DNA of 64,000 nucleotides from Bacteroides sp. 51 (GCF_010500965.1 NZ_QVMI01000002.1:205548-269547); one strand, 5' to 3'; shown: positions 42,061 to 55,200, counted from the first letter of the stretch. The notes: generated by a model not told the origin, from the letters alone. A program made the numbers and translations.

Positions 42061-43326
42061 ATGAATGCAGATGTTCTTCATAAGCTAAAAGTTCTGGCCG
42101 AGTCGGCAAAATATGATGTGTCGTGCTCATCCAGCGGTACTGTCCGTGCGAATAAACCCGGCGGACTGGGCAATACCGTTGGTGGAATGGGCATTTGCCA
42201 TAGCTTTGCCGAAGACGGGCGATGTATCTCTCTTCTGAAGATCATGCTGACCAACTACTGCATTTATGACTGTGCCTACTGCATCAACCGGAGGAGCAAT
42301 GACATTCCCCGGGCCACCTTTTCGGTGACCGAACTGGTGAACCTGACGATTGAGTTTTATCGCCGCAATTATATCGAAGGACTTTTCCTGAGTTCGGGTG
42401 TAGTGCGCAATCCCGATTATACCATGGAGCGTCTGGTACGGATAGCCAAAGACTTGCGGTTGCAACACCGTTTTAACGGATACATTCACCTGAAAAGCAT
42501 TCCCGGTGCCAGCAGAGAATTGGTCAATGAAGCCGGATTGTATACCGATCGTTTAAGTGTAAACATTGAGATTCCCAACGAACAAAGCTTGAAACGGTTA
42601 GCGCCCGAGAAAGACTTCCAGAGTGTATTTCAACCCATGAAATACATTCAGCAAGGTGTGTTGGAAAGCACGGAAGAACGGAAGAAATTCCGGTCGGCTC
42701 CTCGTTTCGCTCCTGCCGGGCAAAGCACACAAATGATTGTCGGAGCTTCGGCCGAGACGGATAAAGATATCCTGTTTCTTTCTTCTGCTTTATACCAAAG
42801 ACCTACTATGCGCAGGGTGTATTATTCCGGTTACGTTTCCGTGAACGAATATGATAAACGTCTGCCAGCCTTAAAACAACCACCATTGGTTCGTGAAAAC
42901 CGTTTATATCAGGCCGATTGGTTGTTGCGCTTCTATCAATTCAAAGTCCATGAGATTGTGGACGATGCTTACCCGGATCTGGATCTCGAAGTCGATCCCA
43001 AACTGGCATGGGCATTGCGTCATCCCGAGCAGTTTCCGGTAGATGTGAATAAAGCCGATTATGAAATGTTATTGCGCATACCGGGAATCGGGGTTAAATC
43101 TGCAAAGTTGATCGTGACTTCGCGCAGGTTCTCCAAGCTGGGCATGTATCAGCTTAAAAAGATTGGTGTGGTTATGAAGAAAGCGCAATATTTTATCACC
43201 ACCCATGAACTGGGTATGCGTTCCATCAATGAACTGAAACCCGAAAATGTCCGTACACTGCTACTTCCTCAACCTAAAAAGAAGGTAGACGACAGGCAAT
43301 TAACACTACTCTTTACCGACGAATGA
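42061..43326 (+). CDS. Radical SAM protein of a putative DNA repair pair (TIGR03916)
   Basis: A 421-residue protein matching the family described as putative DNA modification/repair radical SAM. It has the CxxxCxxC cluster NYCIYDCAYCINRR, an N-terminal GMGICHSFAEDGRCISLLK, and a C-terminal helix-hairpin-helix (LLRIPGIGVKSAKLIVTSRR), which fits DNA binding. It overlaps the next gene by the ATGA start/stop, so the two are co-translated. The substrate lesion is unknown. Confidence 0.9.
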   Translation: MNADVLHKLKVLAESAKYDVSCSSSGTVRANKPGGLGNTVGGMGICHSFAEDGRCISLLKIMLTNYCIYDCAYCINRRSNDIPRATFSVTELVNLTIEFYRRNYIEGLFLSSGVVRNPDYTMERLVRIAKDLRLQHRFNGYIHLKSIPGASRELVNEAGLYTDRLSVNIEIPNEQSLKRLAPEKDFQSVFQPMKYIQQGVLESTEERKKFRSAPRFAPAGQSTQMIVGASAETDKDILFLSSALYQRPTMRRVYYSGYVSVNEYDKRLPALKQPPLVRENRLYQADWLLRFYQFKVHEIVDDAYPDLDLEVDPKLAWALRHPEQFPVDVNKADYEMLLRIPGIGVKSAKLIVTSRRFSKLGMYQLKKIGVVMKKAQYFITTHELGMRSINELKPENVRTLLLPQPKKKVDDRQLTLLFTDE

Positions 43327-44090
43327 TTGTTTTCACTTACGATAAAACCTTTGATGGGTTGTTGACTACCGTATTCGATGCCTATTTCCGTAAAACCTTT
43401 CCGGACGTGTTGTTGCAGGAAGGGGAGCCTTTACCTTTGTTTTATGATGAAGTGGTAGAAGTGGTTGCGGACGAAGAAAAGTCGGGTAGGGTATGGAGAG
43501 GCCTGCAAAAGAAATTATCAGCTTCTGCTCTCTCCATGATTACTACGTGTTGGTTATCCGAATTGCCGGAGATTGACCATATGTTATTTCGTTATATCCG
43601 TAAGGCGATTGACTCACCTATTTCTATAGAGGTGAATTTTGCCGATCCGGATGTATTGGAGTTATCCAAAGTTTGGAAGAGAGTAAATTGGGAGAAAACC
43701 CGTATTGTGCAGTTTACCCGTTTCCAGAAAGCTGCCGATGGTACTTTCTTTGCTCCTTTTGAACCGGTGTATAATGCGTTGCCGCTTACGATTCACCATT
43801 TCAAAGACCGGTTTGCCGATCAGAGGTGGTTAATCTATGACCTGAAACGACAGTATGGCTATTATTATGACTTGCAAGATGTAACAGAGGTAACTTTTGA
43901 TAGCCCTGAGGCCCATTTCGTGACCGGCATGTTGGATGAAAGCATCATGGCCGAAGATGAGAAGATGCTTCAACAACTCTGGAAAACGTACTTCAAGTCT
44001 ATTGCAATCAAAGAACGGATGAATCCCCGCCTACATAAACAACATATACCCGTCCGCTACTGGAAATACCTGACCGAAAAACAAAAGTAA
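43323..44090 (+). CDS. TIGR03915 family putative DNA repair protein (DUF4130)
   Basis: A 255-residue protein of the TIGR03915/DUF4130 family, always found beside the radical-SAM partner as here. The N-terminal TYDKTFDGLLTTVFDAYF and the DUF4130 body (MLFRYIRKAIDSP, RFQKAADGTFFAPFEPVYNA, HHFKDRFADQRWLIYDLKRQ) are typical, ending KYLTEKQK. It has no known enzyme motif. The pair's joint operation is established by co-occurrence, not by mechanism. Confidence 0.9.
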   Translation: MIVFTYDKTFDGLLTTVFDAYFRKTFPDVLLQEGEPLPLFYDEVVEVVADEEKSGRVWRGLQKKLSASALSMITTCWLSELPEIDHMLFRYIRKAIDSPISIEVNFADPDVLELSKVWKRVNWEKTRIVQFTRFQKAADGTFFAPFEPVYNALPLTIHHFKDRFADQRWLIYDLKRQYGYYYDLQDVTEVTFDSPEAHFVTGMLDESIMAEDEKMLQQLWKTYFKSIAIKERMNPRLHKQHIPVRYWKYLTEKQK

Positions 44091-44102
44091 AAAGCGCTTC
44101 TT

Positions 44103-45080
44103 TTAATCAATCACCCATTTTTTATAATGAGGATTGATTTTCTTTGGATTGTAGTTCATACCATCCTGATCCAGTATCTTCAAAGTGTATGTACGTCCGC
44201 TTTTATTTTCCAGACTTGTACTTCGTAGCCAAGGGTTGGCATCTTTGAGCTGCGCATAAGATACACCATTCTCTTTGGCAAATTTCGCCAGATCGTCAAT
44301 GCCCGTAGTCACTTTTAGTTCTTTGTATGGAAGTGGTGGGTATAATTGCTCCTTTTTAATCAGGAAACCATAAGCTTGCGGATCTTGTAATACCAGTTTG
44401 GCTGCCATGATACGGAACATATAGCGGGAGGTTTCTTCTACCAGCCAAAGGTCGACTGCGCGTGTGGCCAGTTGCTTGTTCAGTTCACCACTAATACGTC
44501 CGTTGCCGGCGTTGTATGCGGCGGCTACTGTCAGCCAGTCGCCATAGCGGTTATAGGATTCCTTTAGATATTTGCATGCTGCCCGCGTCGATTTTTCTAC
44601 ATGATAGCGTTCGTCGATATTGTTATTCACTTCCAATCCCTTCTCGCGTCCGGTGGCTTGCATGAACTGCCATAGTCCGGCTGCTCCGGCATGAGAGCGT
44701 GCCAGGGTGTTCAGGTTACTTTCAATGACCATCAGATATTTGAAATCATCGGGTATATTGTTCTCCTTTAAAATAGGTTCCACCACCGGGAAGAACCGGT
44801 TTGCGCGCTTTACCAAAAGCATGGTGGTGGAGTGCATATAGGTAAATGCCATCATTTCGCGATCCATACGTTCGCGCAGGTCATATCGTTCCAGATCAAC
44901 CTTCTGTCCGGCGAAAGTTGCTTCCTGGGGCACTATCGGAGGGCTTACACAGTAAGGAACCTGTGATTTGGCGGAATGGTTTTCGTCTACTTCTGTATTA
45001 CTGAATAAAAAAGGGGTGGTTGCACCTATAATTACAGCTATTAAAAGGGTAATAAGGATATGGGTTTTATTTTTTTTCAT
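44103..45080 (-). CDS. Lytic transglycosylase (SLT domain, MltD-like)
   Basis: A 325-residue exported enzyme with a signal/anchor (ILITLLIAVIIGATTPFLF). The SLT domain at about 110-225 has the catalytic Glu in VIESNLNTLARS, then SHAGAAGLWQFMQATGR and AAYNAGNGRI. A C-terminal LysM-like cell-wall-binding region begins at about 260 (LKVTTGIDDLAKFAKENGVS). It cuts peptidoglycan glycan strands to 1,6-anhydro ends. The genes on either side are unrelated. Confidence 0.92.
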   Translation of the reverse strand: MKKNKTHILITLLIAVIIGATTPFLFSNTEVDENHSAKSQVPYCVSPPIVPQEATFAGQKVDLERYDLRERMDREMMAFTYMHSTTMLLVKRANRFFPVVEPILKENNIPDDFKYLMVIESNLNTLARSHAGAAGLWQFMQATGREKGLEVNNNIDERYHVEKSTRAACKYLKESYNRYGDWLTVAAAYNAGNGRISGELNKQLATRAVDLWLVEETSRYMFRIMAAKLVLQDPQAYGFLIKKEQLYPPLPYKELKVTTGIDDLAKFAKENGVSYAQLKDANPWLRSTSLENKSGRTYTLKILDQDGMNYNPKKINPHYKKWVID

Positions 45081-45240
45081 TCTTTCTATGTCATTTTATG
45101 TTGATTCAGCCTACAAAGCTAGCTAAAAAACGTGATTCGTATTATATGGTTTGATACAAAAAATGTTTTATTTTCTATTTCCAAATCCAAAAGACGTTAT
45201 GGATTGTTATAATATTAAACACTTTAAAAATTAAATTATT

Positions 45241-45507
45241 ATGGAATATGAAATAACGCATTTGCCGGAGATGAACAAGTTTGTAACCGAAGTAGACGGG
45301 GAAACTGCATATGTAGAATATACTATTTATGAGAATTACCTGAATATCGCCCATACCTATGTACCTCGTGAGATTGGGGGCCGTGGAGTGGCAGCCGCTT
45401 TGGTGGAGGCTACCTATAAATATGCTTTAGAGAAAGAACTGAAACCTCAGGCTACTTGTTCTTATGCGGTATTATGGTTGAGAAGGCATCCTGAGTTTAT
45501 GGAATAA
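45241..45507 (+). CDS. Small GNAT-type acetyltransferase
   Basis: An 88-residue protein of the minimal GNAT family. AYVEYTIYENYLNIAHTYVP leads to IGGRGVAAALVEATYKYALE, in which the acetyl-CoA P-loop RGVAA sits, then YAVLWLRRHPEF. These short GNATs (YjdJ-like) have unknown acceptors. It is followed 30 bases on by the NDH-2 remnant. Confidence 0.88.
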   Translation: MEYEITHLPEMNKFVTEVDGETAYVEYTIYENYLNIAHTYVPREIGGRGVAAALVEATYKYALEKELKPQATCSYAVLWLRRHPEFME

Positions 45508-45537
45508 TATAGTTGGTCAACATTCAAAATAGTAAAT

Positions 45538-45952
45538 ATGGAAATACAGATTCCCCGTTCGGATAAAAAACGTGTTGTTATTATAGGTGGTGGTTTTGGT
45601 GGGTTAGCTTTAGCTAATAAACTAGACAATGATGGAGGCGATTCAGCAAGGGCATCTTTTGGCTAAGAATCTTAAACGGATGCAGAAAAATGAGTCATTG
45701 TCTGTGTTCCATTATAATAACCAAGGTTCATTGGCTACCATTGGGCGTAATAAGGCGGTGGCAGACCTGAAGAAACTAAAACTTCATGGTTTTACCGCCT
45801 GGGCGGTATGGATGTTGGTTCACCTACGCTCTATTTTAGGTGTGCGGAATAAATTAACGGTTCTGTTCGACTGGGTCTGGAATTATTTTACATATGACCA
45901 GTCTATGCGTTTTATACTATTTATAAAACCCCGTAAAGGTTCTAAGATATAA
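45538..45952 (+). pseudogene. NADH dehydrogenase type II remnant with internal deletion
   Basis: The first 28 or so codons encode the start of an NDH-2: MEIQIPRSDKKRVVIIGGGF with the FAD-binding GGGFGGLALANK. The frame then jumps into a different one that carries the C-terminus: MEAIQQGHLLAKNLKRM, LHGFTAWAVWMLVHLRSI, and LTVLFDWVWNYFTYDQSMRF (the membrane-tether end). Roughly 300 codons in the middle are missing. The join lies near 45620-45635. A non-functional enzyme is certain; a short peptide could still be made. Confidence 0.9.
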
Positions 45953-45969
45953 CGAAGCAAAATATAATT

Positions 45970-45996
45970 ATTAGTGGCTTTTAGACAGCCACTAAT
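45970..45996. terminator. Hairpin after the NDH-2 remnant
   Basis: ATTAGTGGCT (45970-45979) pairs with AGCCACTAAT (45987-45996) across a 7-base loop. Only a weak T stretch follows, so termination strength is uncertain. Confidence 0.5.
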
Positions 45997-46154
45997 ATAT
46001 TAGTTGAATGATTTATGGTCTTTTTTGAACTAAAATCCATCTTGTTTTTCCCATATTAGTCTTACTTTAGCGCAAAGTTTTTTAAGTATTTGTGAGTATC
46101 ATCATCCTTTTTCTCGTATTTAGATAAAGTACTAATTAATCAACTATCTATTAA

Positions 46155-49268
<3,114 letters not shown>

Positions 49269-49360
49269 ATTTACGATTTAAGGATTTACGATTTACGATT
49301 AGAGGTACTCTATTTTGTAGGGTTTTGAGTATTTGGGGTTGGTTTTACGTTATTTCAACC
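49269..49360. other. Intergenic stretch with TTTACGATT repeats
   Basis: Directly after the beta-galactosidase stop, TTTACGATT occurs three times within 40 bases, a low-complexity direct repeat. No gene or terminator stem seen. Confidence 0.5.
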
Positions 49361-49450
49361 ATCCACCCCCTGCCCCCGCCAGCGGGGGATAGGCTGCGCT
49401 ACACAGTGTCTCCGCAAGGTATCCCCCGCTGGCGGGGGCAGGGGGTGGAT
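49361..49450. repeat. Inverted repeat with 31-bp perfect arms
   Basis: ATCCACCCCCTGCCCCCGCC opens the left arm (49361-49391). The right arm (49420-49450) is its exact reverse complement. The loop is 28 bases. It is GC-rich in an AT-rich gap. Confidence 0.95.
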
Positions 49451-49716
49451 TTGGCACAGTATAGAATTAACTCCTTTCCAATCCGTTCTGATTGTCTTGT
49501 TCAGCTTCAATGACCATCATATACCCACTTTGTTTCGCTATACATACGGTTTTTATCTTAAAAAAGTGTCACAAATCACGCAAACAGCGTAACTGCCTAT
49601 TATCCAGAGGAAAATAGTTTATCATTCTAGCACAAAAGTCACATCCTAGTATCATAAGTGTCACTTATCAGCAAAAACTTCTACTGTTTATGTTTTCTAC
49701 AGTAAGGGAAGCTGCA
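49451..49716. other. Intergenic stretch, nothing recognised
   Basis: Two AAGTGTCAC motifs occur (about 49564 and 49657), the second within AAGTGTCACTT. No gene, stable stem or promoter pair was found. Confidence 0.4.
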
Positions 49717-49758
49717 CAGAGAAACCACTATATACTTCAGAGAAACCACTATATACCT
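49717..49758. repeat. Tandem 21-bp direct repeat
   Basis: CAGAGAAACCACTATATAC is followed by a TT or CT dinucleotide, at 49717-49737 and 49738-49758, one base different. Two copies only. Confidence 0.85.
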
Positions 49759-49783
49759 CATTAACAACCGGACCAACCCTGAA

Positions 49784-49868
49784 AAGACCCGGGTGTATTC
49801 CTCCGAAAGACCCGGGTGTAATCGTGCAATACACCCGGGTCTTTCATACCCATACACCCGGGTCTTTT
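49784..49868. repeat. Four AAAGACCCGGGTGTA units, two each way
   Basis: AAAGACCCGGGTGTA occurs on the plus strand at about 49785 and 49807, and its reverse complement at 49831 and 49854. Each unit has the palindrome ACCCGGGT in the middle. The array can fold in several ways. The ends of the array are T-rich, so termination or a cruciform is possible. Confidence 0.85.
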
Positions 49869-50149
49869 AGCGTTCTTTATACTAGCTGATTATTCTCTTT
49901 GCAGTACTATTCCGGAGTTAATCTTTACCTTTGGCAAACGATTGATAGCTGCACGCACGAACACGATTAATATCGTATTCATCCGTATCTTTACAAGCCG
50001 TGTGACTTGTGACATTAGCGTGCGACTTCTTCACAAAACTCCATCCCCTACAAGCCCCTTTTTATCGGCTTTTGGGAAGCCCGTGTCAGATATGACGCTT
50101 TTTTCGTGGAAAATCCTTATGTATACCGGGAAAGTAAACGGGATATACC
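49869..50149. other. Intergenic stretch with orphan promoter-like boxes
   Basis: It has lone TACCTTTG (near 49927) and TATCTTTA boxes with no gene following them on the plus strand. No homologous frame could be seen. Confidence 0.4.
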
Positions 50150-50986
50150 TCAAATCTGCGTCGCCCTATACTCCTTCGGTGATATCCCTGTATGTTTCTT
50201 GAAATACCGTCCAAAGAAAGATTGATCCGGGAAGCGATAATACTCCGCTACCTCTTTTAATGACAGATTGGTGGTTTGTAGCGTCAGTTTTATTTCCAGT
50301 ATAAGGAACTTATCGATAATTTCTTTCGCCGGACATTTGGCAATCTCCTGGCAGATGGCCGAAAGGTAACGTGTTGAAATACAAAGATGTTCCGCATAGA
50401 ACGATACATCTCGTTGTTTGGCACAATGCGCACGGACCTCCCAGATGAACTTCTTAAATAATTGTCCTTTTCTTGTACTCCCTCCCAATTCGTGTTGGGG
50501 AAAGAAGCGTTGCATCTTATCGTAAGTGTTCAGAAAGAATATTTGAAGCAGATTTTGCGCAATATTATTTTTAAACCGGTTTTCTTTATCGGCATAAACG
50601 GAAGTTCCGAATTTGATCAAAGCCAGAATAGCTTCTATTACCCCCGGGTTGGTATGAGTATAACACGAAATCTCCTTAAGGCGTCCGATAAAGGCCGGTT
50701 CCAAACGGAAACTGGCAAGTCTCATCATCTCATCCGAATAAGCAAAGTAATGCACCGTAAAGTTCTTACTGGCCGATGTCAGCGACAGAACAGAGCCTGG
50801 CAATATAATGATATTCGTATTGGGAATGATATGATACTTTTCCAGATCTATCGTAATATCGGCCTCTCCACTACTGCAAAACATAAGTGCACCATTGATC
50901 ATTTTTACCTGCCGCCCATGATAAAAAGACAGATTATCCTCTCCGGATCTAAACGTTTCTGTTTGCGTAGTTAATAATGGGTTCAT
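50150..50986 (-). CDS. AraC-family transcriptional regulator
   Basis: A 278-residue regulator with an N-terminal cupin-like ligand domain (about 10-140) and a C-terminal double HTH (about 180-278: DVSFYAEHLCISTRYLSAIC, LSLKEVAEYYRFPDQSFFGR, HTGISPKEYRA). I start at ATG 50984-50986: it is preceded by AGGAGG, and the upstream frame in the track has only TTG and lies on top of the -7 box TAACTTTG. It diverges from the RND efflux operon and is therefore likely to regulate it. Confidence 0.88.
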   Translation of the reverse strand: MNPLLTTQTETFRSGEDNLSFYHGRQVKMINGALMFCSSGEADITIDLEKYHIIPNTNIIILPGSVLSLTSASKNFTVHYFAYSDEMMRLASFRLEPAFIGRLKEISCYTHTNPGVIEAILALIKFGTSVYADKENRFKNNIAQNLLQIFFLNTYDKMQRFFPQHELGGSTRKGQLFKKFIWEVRAHCAKQRDVSFYAEHLCISTRYLSAICQEIAKCPAKEIIDKFLILEIKLTLQTTNLSLKEVAEYYRFPDQSFFGRYFKKHTGISPKEYRATQI

Positions 50987-51015
50987 ATCGTCATCCTCCT
51001 GCTGGTCAATTAACA

Positions 51016-51023
51016 CAAAGTTA
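51016..51023 (-). promoter_or_regulatory. -7 box of the AraC gene
   Basis: On the minus strand TAACTTTG lies 29 bases upstream of ATG 50986, with a short leader containing AGGAGG. Confidence 0.6.
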
Positions 51024-51062
51024 TAATAACTTTTCAAAAATTAAACCTTTTATTCCGAAAAT

Positions 51063-51118
51063 GAACAAAGTGGTTCGAATTATGAACGGTGATAATGTTC
51101 AAAATCGGTATACCTTTG
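51063..51118 (+). promoter_or_regulatory. RND operon control region
   Basis: GAAC (51063), GTTC (51073), GAAC (51084) and GTTC (51097) alternate, upstream of TACCTTTG (51111-51118), the -7 box. The -33 TTG is missing, as expected for an activator-dependent promoter. Half-sites of a dimeric regulator, probably the neighbouring AraC protein, are inferred. Confidence 0.6.
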
Positions 51119-51162
51119 CAGCCGAAACTCAAAAATAGAAATTAGTTTTTAAGGATTGAAGT

Positions 51163-52287
51163 ATGATTACGAAAAAGAGTATGATTGGACAGATGATGAT
51201 AACCCTCATCTGTAGTGTAGTGTTAGTTTCATGCGGACAGGCACCTGTTGCACAAACTGGCCCGGCAGAGTATGCAGCGTTGAAGATTGCTACCTCTGAC
51301 AAAGAATTGCAAACAACCTATTCCTCAACGATTCGCGGACAGCAAGACATTGACATTTATCCGCAAGTATCCGGTTTTTTGACCAGACTTCTGGTACAGG
51401 AAGGCCAGGCGGTACGCAAAGGACAAGTCCTGTTTGTTATCGATCAGGTTCCTTATCGCGCGGCTTTGCAAACAGCCGAAGCTAACGTAGAAGCAGCCCG
51501 TGCAGGTGTGGCTACCGCACAACTTACCTACGATAGCAAGAAGGAATTATTTGCACAAAAAGTGATTTCCGAATTTGACCTGCAAACATCTTATAATACG
51601 TTGTTGTCAGTGAAAGCGCAATTGGCGCAAGCCGAAGCACAACGTGTAAATGCAGCAAATAATTTGTCGTATACTGAAGTGAAAAGCCCATCGGATGGTG
51701 TGGTTGGCACATTGCCCTATCGTGTAGGTTCGCTGGTTAGCGCCAGTTTGCCTCGTCCGTTAACTACGGTTTCCGATAATGCCAGTATGTATGTATATTT
51801 TTCAATGACCGAAAACCAGTTGCTGGAACTAACGCGTCGTTACGGCTCTAAAGCAAAAGTGTTGGAAGAAATGCCTGCTATTACTTTACAGTTAAATGAT
51901 AAATCAATTTATCCTTCACTGGGAAAGATTGAAACGATCAGCGGTATAATCGATCCCTCAACGGGGACAGTTAGCCTGCGTGCCGTTTTCCCAAACAAAG
52001 AAGGGCTATTGCAGAGTGGCGGATCGGGTAGTGTGATTGTGCCTGTTCAAAAACAGAACTGCATTGTTATTCCGCAAGCGGCCACTTATGAATTGCAAGA
52101 TAAAGTATTCGTTTATAAGGTAATAGATGGAAAGGCGACTGCTACTCCGATACAAGTTACCCGCGTGAATGGTGGAAAAGAATACATCGTGGATAGTGGA
52201 TTGAATGTAGGAGATGCTATCATCGTCGAAGGCGTTGGTCTGTTGCGTGATGGTACACCTGTGAGCATTAAAACAAAGGAGGGATAA
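51163..52287 (+). CDS. RND efflux periplasmic adaptor lipoprotein
   Basis: A 374-residue membrane fusion protein (signal with lipobox VVLVSCGQ). It contains the biotinyl-lipoyl-like domain (VSGFLTRLLVQEGQAVRKGQ), a coiled-coil hairpin (about 95-155) and the beta-barrel (VKSPSDGVVGTLPYRVGSLV). It bridges the inner-membrane pump and outer-membrane channel. First gene of the operon; the pump starts 3 bases after its stop. Comparable to B. fragilis BmeA proteins. Confidence 0.95.
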   Translation: MITKKSMIGQMMITLICSVVLVSCGQAPVAQTGPAEYAALKIATSDKELQTTYSSTIRGQQDIDIYPQVSGFLTRLLVQEGQAVRKGQVLFVIDQVPYRAALQTAEANVEAARAGVATAQLTYDSKKELFAQKVISEFDLQTSYNTLLSVKAQLAQAEAQRVNAANNLSYTEVKSPSDGVVGTLPYRVGSLVSASLPRPLTTVSDNASMYVYFSMTENQLLELTRRYGSKAKVLEEMPAITLQLNDKSIYPSLGKIETISGIIDPSTGTVSLRAVFPNKEGLLQSGGSGSVIVPVQKQNCIVIPQAATYELQDKVFVYKVIDGKATATPIQVTRVNGGKEYIVDSGLNVGDAIIVEGVGLLRDGTPVSIKTKEG

Positions 52288-52290
52288 TCC

Positions 52291-55200
52291 ATGAATTTAA
52301 GAATGTTTATTGAACGTCCGGTATTCTCGGCCGTAATCTCCATTGTGATTGTCATTTTGGGGCTTATCGGGCTGTTTACACTGCCAGTAGAGCAGTACCC
52401 GGATATTGCTCCGCCTACCGTAATGGTAAACGCCACTTACTATGGCGCCAGCGCGGAAACACTCCAAAAGAGTGTAATTGCTCCATTGGAAGAAGCGATC
52501 AATGGGGTAGAAGATATGACTTACATGACTTCATCGGCTTCAAATGCCGGTTCGGCCAGTATTACCATATATTTTAAACAAGGTATAAATGCCGATATGG
52601 CAGCCGTGAATGTGCAGAACCGTGTGTCCAGAGCAACGGGGCAGCTACCTGCCGAAGTTACCCAGGTGGGTGTAACAACCATGAAACGCCAGACCAGTAT
52701 CTTGCAGATGTTTTCGCTCCATAGCCCGGACAACTCTTATGATGATAACTTCCTGGCAAACTATATTACGATCAACCTGAAACCACAAGTTCTTCGTATT
52801 GCCGGTGTAGGAGATATGATGATTATGGGGGGCGATTACAGTATGCGTGTTTGGATGAATCCTGCAATAATGGCCCAATACAAACTGATTCCGTCGGATG
52901 TGGCAGCCGCCCTTGCCGAACAGAACATTGAGGCTGCAACCGGTTCATTTGGTGAAAACTCAGGAGAAACCTACCAATATACAATGAAGTATAAAGGTCG
53001 TCTGATCACTCCCGAAGAGTTTGGCGAGATCGTTATACGTTCTACCGAAGATGGCGAAGTATTGAAACTGAAAGATGTTGCAAACATAGAATTAGGTAAA
53101 AGCTCATACGCTTATAAAGGTGGTTTGGATGGACATAACGGGGTTTCCTGTATGATATTCCAAACAGCCGGTTCTAATGCAACGGAGGTAAATAATAATA
53201 TTGATGCTTTGATAGAGGAAGTAAAAAAAGACCTTCCAAGGGGTGTGGAGATTACCCAGGTGATGAGCTCGAACGACTTCTTATACGCATCTATTAATAA
53301 GGTAGTACAAACCTTGCTCGAAGCAATTCTGCTGGTTATTCTGGTGGTATATATATTCTTGCAGGACATCCGTTCCACACTTATTCCGTTGGTCGGGGTA
53401 GTTGTGTCACTGATCGGTACCTTTGCATTTATGTCTATAGCCGGATTCAGTATCAACCTGATCACGTTGTTTGCATTGATTCTTGTGATTGGTACGGTGG
53501 TGGACGACGCCATTATCGTCGTCGAGGCCGTGCAGGCGCGGTTCGACGTAGGGTATAAGTCCTCATACATGGCCAGTGTCGATGCCATGAAAGGTATCAG
53601 TAGTGCGGTTATCACCTCCTCACTGGTATTTATGGCGGTGTTTATTCCGGTATCCTTTATGAGTGGTACGTCCGGTACGTTCTACACCCAGTTTGGTTTG
53701 ACTATGGCGGTTGCCGTAGGTATATCCGCGGTCAACGCGTTAACACTGAGTCCTGCACTTTGTGCCTTGTTGCTTAAACCTTACATCAACGAAGACGGTA
53801 CAATGAAAAATAACTTTGCGGCTCGTTTCCGTAAAGCATTTAATGCCGCTTTCTCTGTGATAACAGAAAGATATAAAGACGCGGTATTGTTTTTCATCAA
53901 ACACCGTTGGTTGGGCTGGTCTACTTTAGTTCTTTCCGTATTGCTCCTGGTATTCCTGATGAGAACTACAAAAACCAGTCTTGTTCCTGATGAAGACCAA
54001 GGTGTGTTATTTATAAATATCAGTACTGCTCCGGGTAGCTCACTGGCCACTACTGATGAGATTGTGCTTCGTGTAGAACAACGTTTGTATGATATACCGG
54101 AGGTACTACATGTTCAGAAGGTTTCGGGTTACGGTTTGTTGTCCGGTCAGGGTAACGCTTTCGGTATGATCGTTGTGAAGTTGAAGAACTGGGACGAACG
54201 TAAAAAGAAGGAGCAACAGGTACAAGCTGTTATCGGTCAGGTCTACGGACGGACTGCCGACATCAAGGATGCGCAGATATTTGCTATTGCTCCGGGTATG
54301 ATACCGGGTTATGGTATGGGTAATGCATTGGATATGCACATGCAGGATAAAATGGGAGGCGATGTAAACACCTTCTTCCAAACCACCCAGCAGTATCTTG
54401 GTACACTAAACCAACGCCCTGAGATTGCAATGGCCTACTCAACTTTCGACGTGCGTTATCCGCAATGGATGGTCGAAGTAGATGCAGCTAAATGTAAACG
54501 TGCCGGTATTACTCCGAATGCAGTGTTAAGTACTCTCTCAGGATATTATGGCGGACAGTATGTTTCGGACTTTAACCGTTTCTCTCGTGTGTACAGGGTA
54601 ATGATTCAAGCCGAACCTCAGTATCGTATGGATGAGTCTTCATTGGATAATACATTCGTGCGTATGGCAAATGGCGAAATGGCTCCTTTGAGTCAATTTA
54701 TGACACTGACACGTGTGTATGGTGCTGAAACATTAAGCCGTTTCAATATGTATAACTCTATTCCCGTAAGTGCTATGCCTGCTCCGGGTTACAGTACAGG
54801 TGATGCTATCCGTGCAGTACAAGAGACAGCGGCAACATCTTTACCTACAGGTTATGGATATGATTTCGGTGGTATTACTCGTGAAGAGAACCAGCAAAGT
54901 GATACAACAATGATCATTTTTGCTATCTGTATTCTGATGATCTATTTGATTCTGAGTGCGCTTTATGAGAGTTTCATCCTTCCATTCTCTATTATCCTGG
55001 CTGTACCTGCCGGATTGATGGGTAGTTTCTTGTTTGCCAGGATCATGGGGCTGGAAAACAACATTTATCTGCAAACCGGGTTGATTATGTTGATCGGGCT
55101 GCTCTCCAAAACAGCAATTCTGATTACGGAGTATGCGGTTGAACGCCGGAAAGCAGGAATGGGACTTATTGCTGCGGCTGTAAGTGCAGCTAAAGCACGT

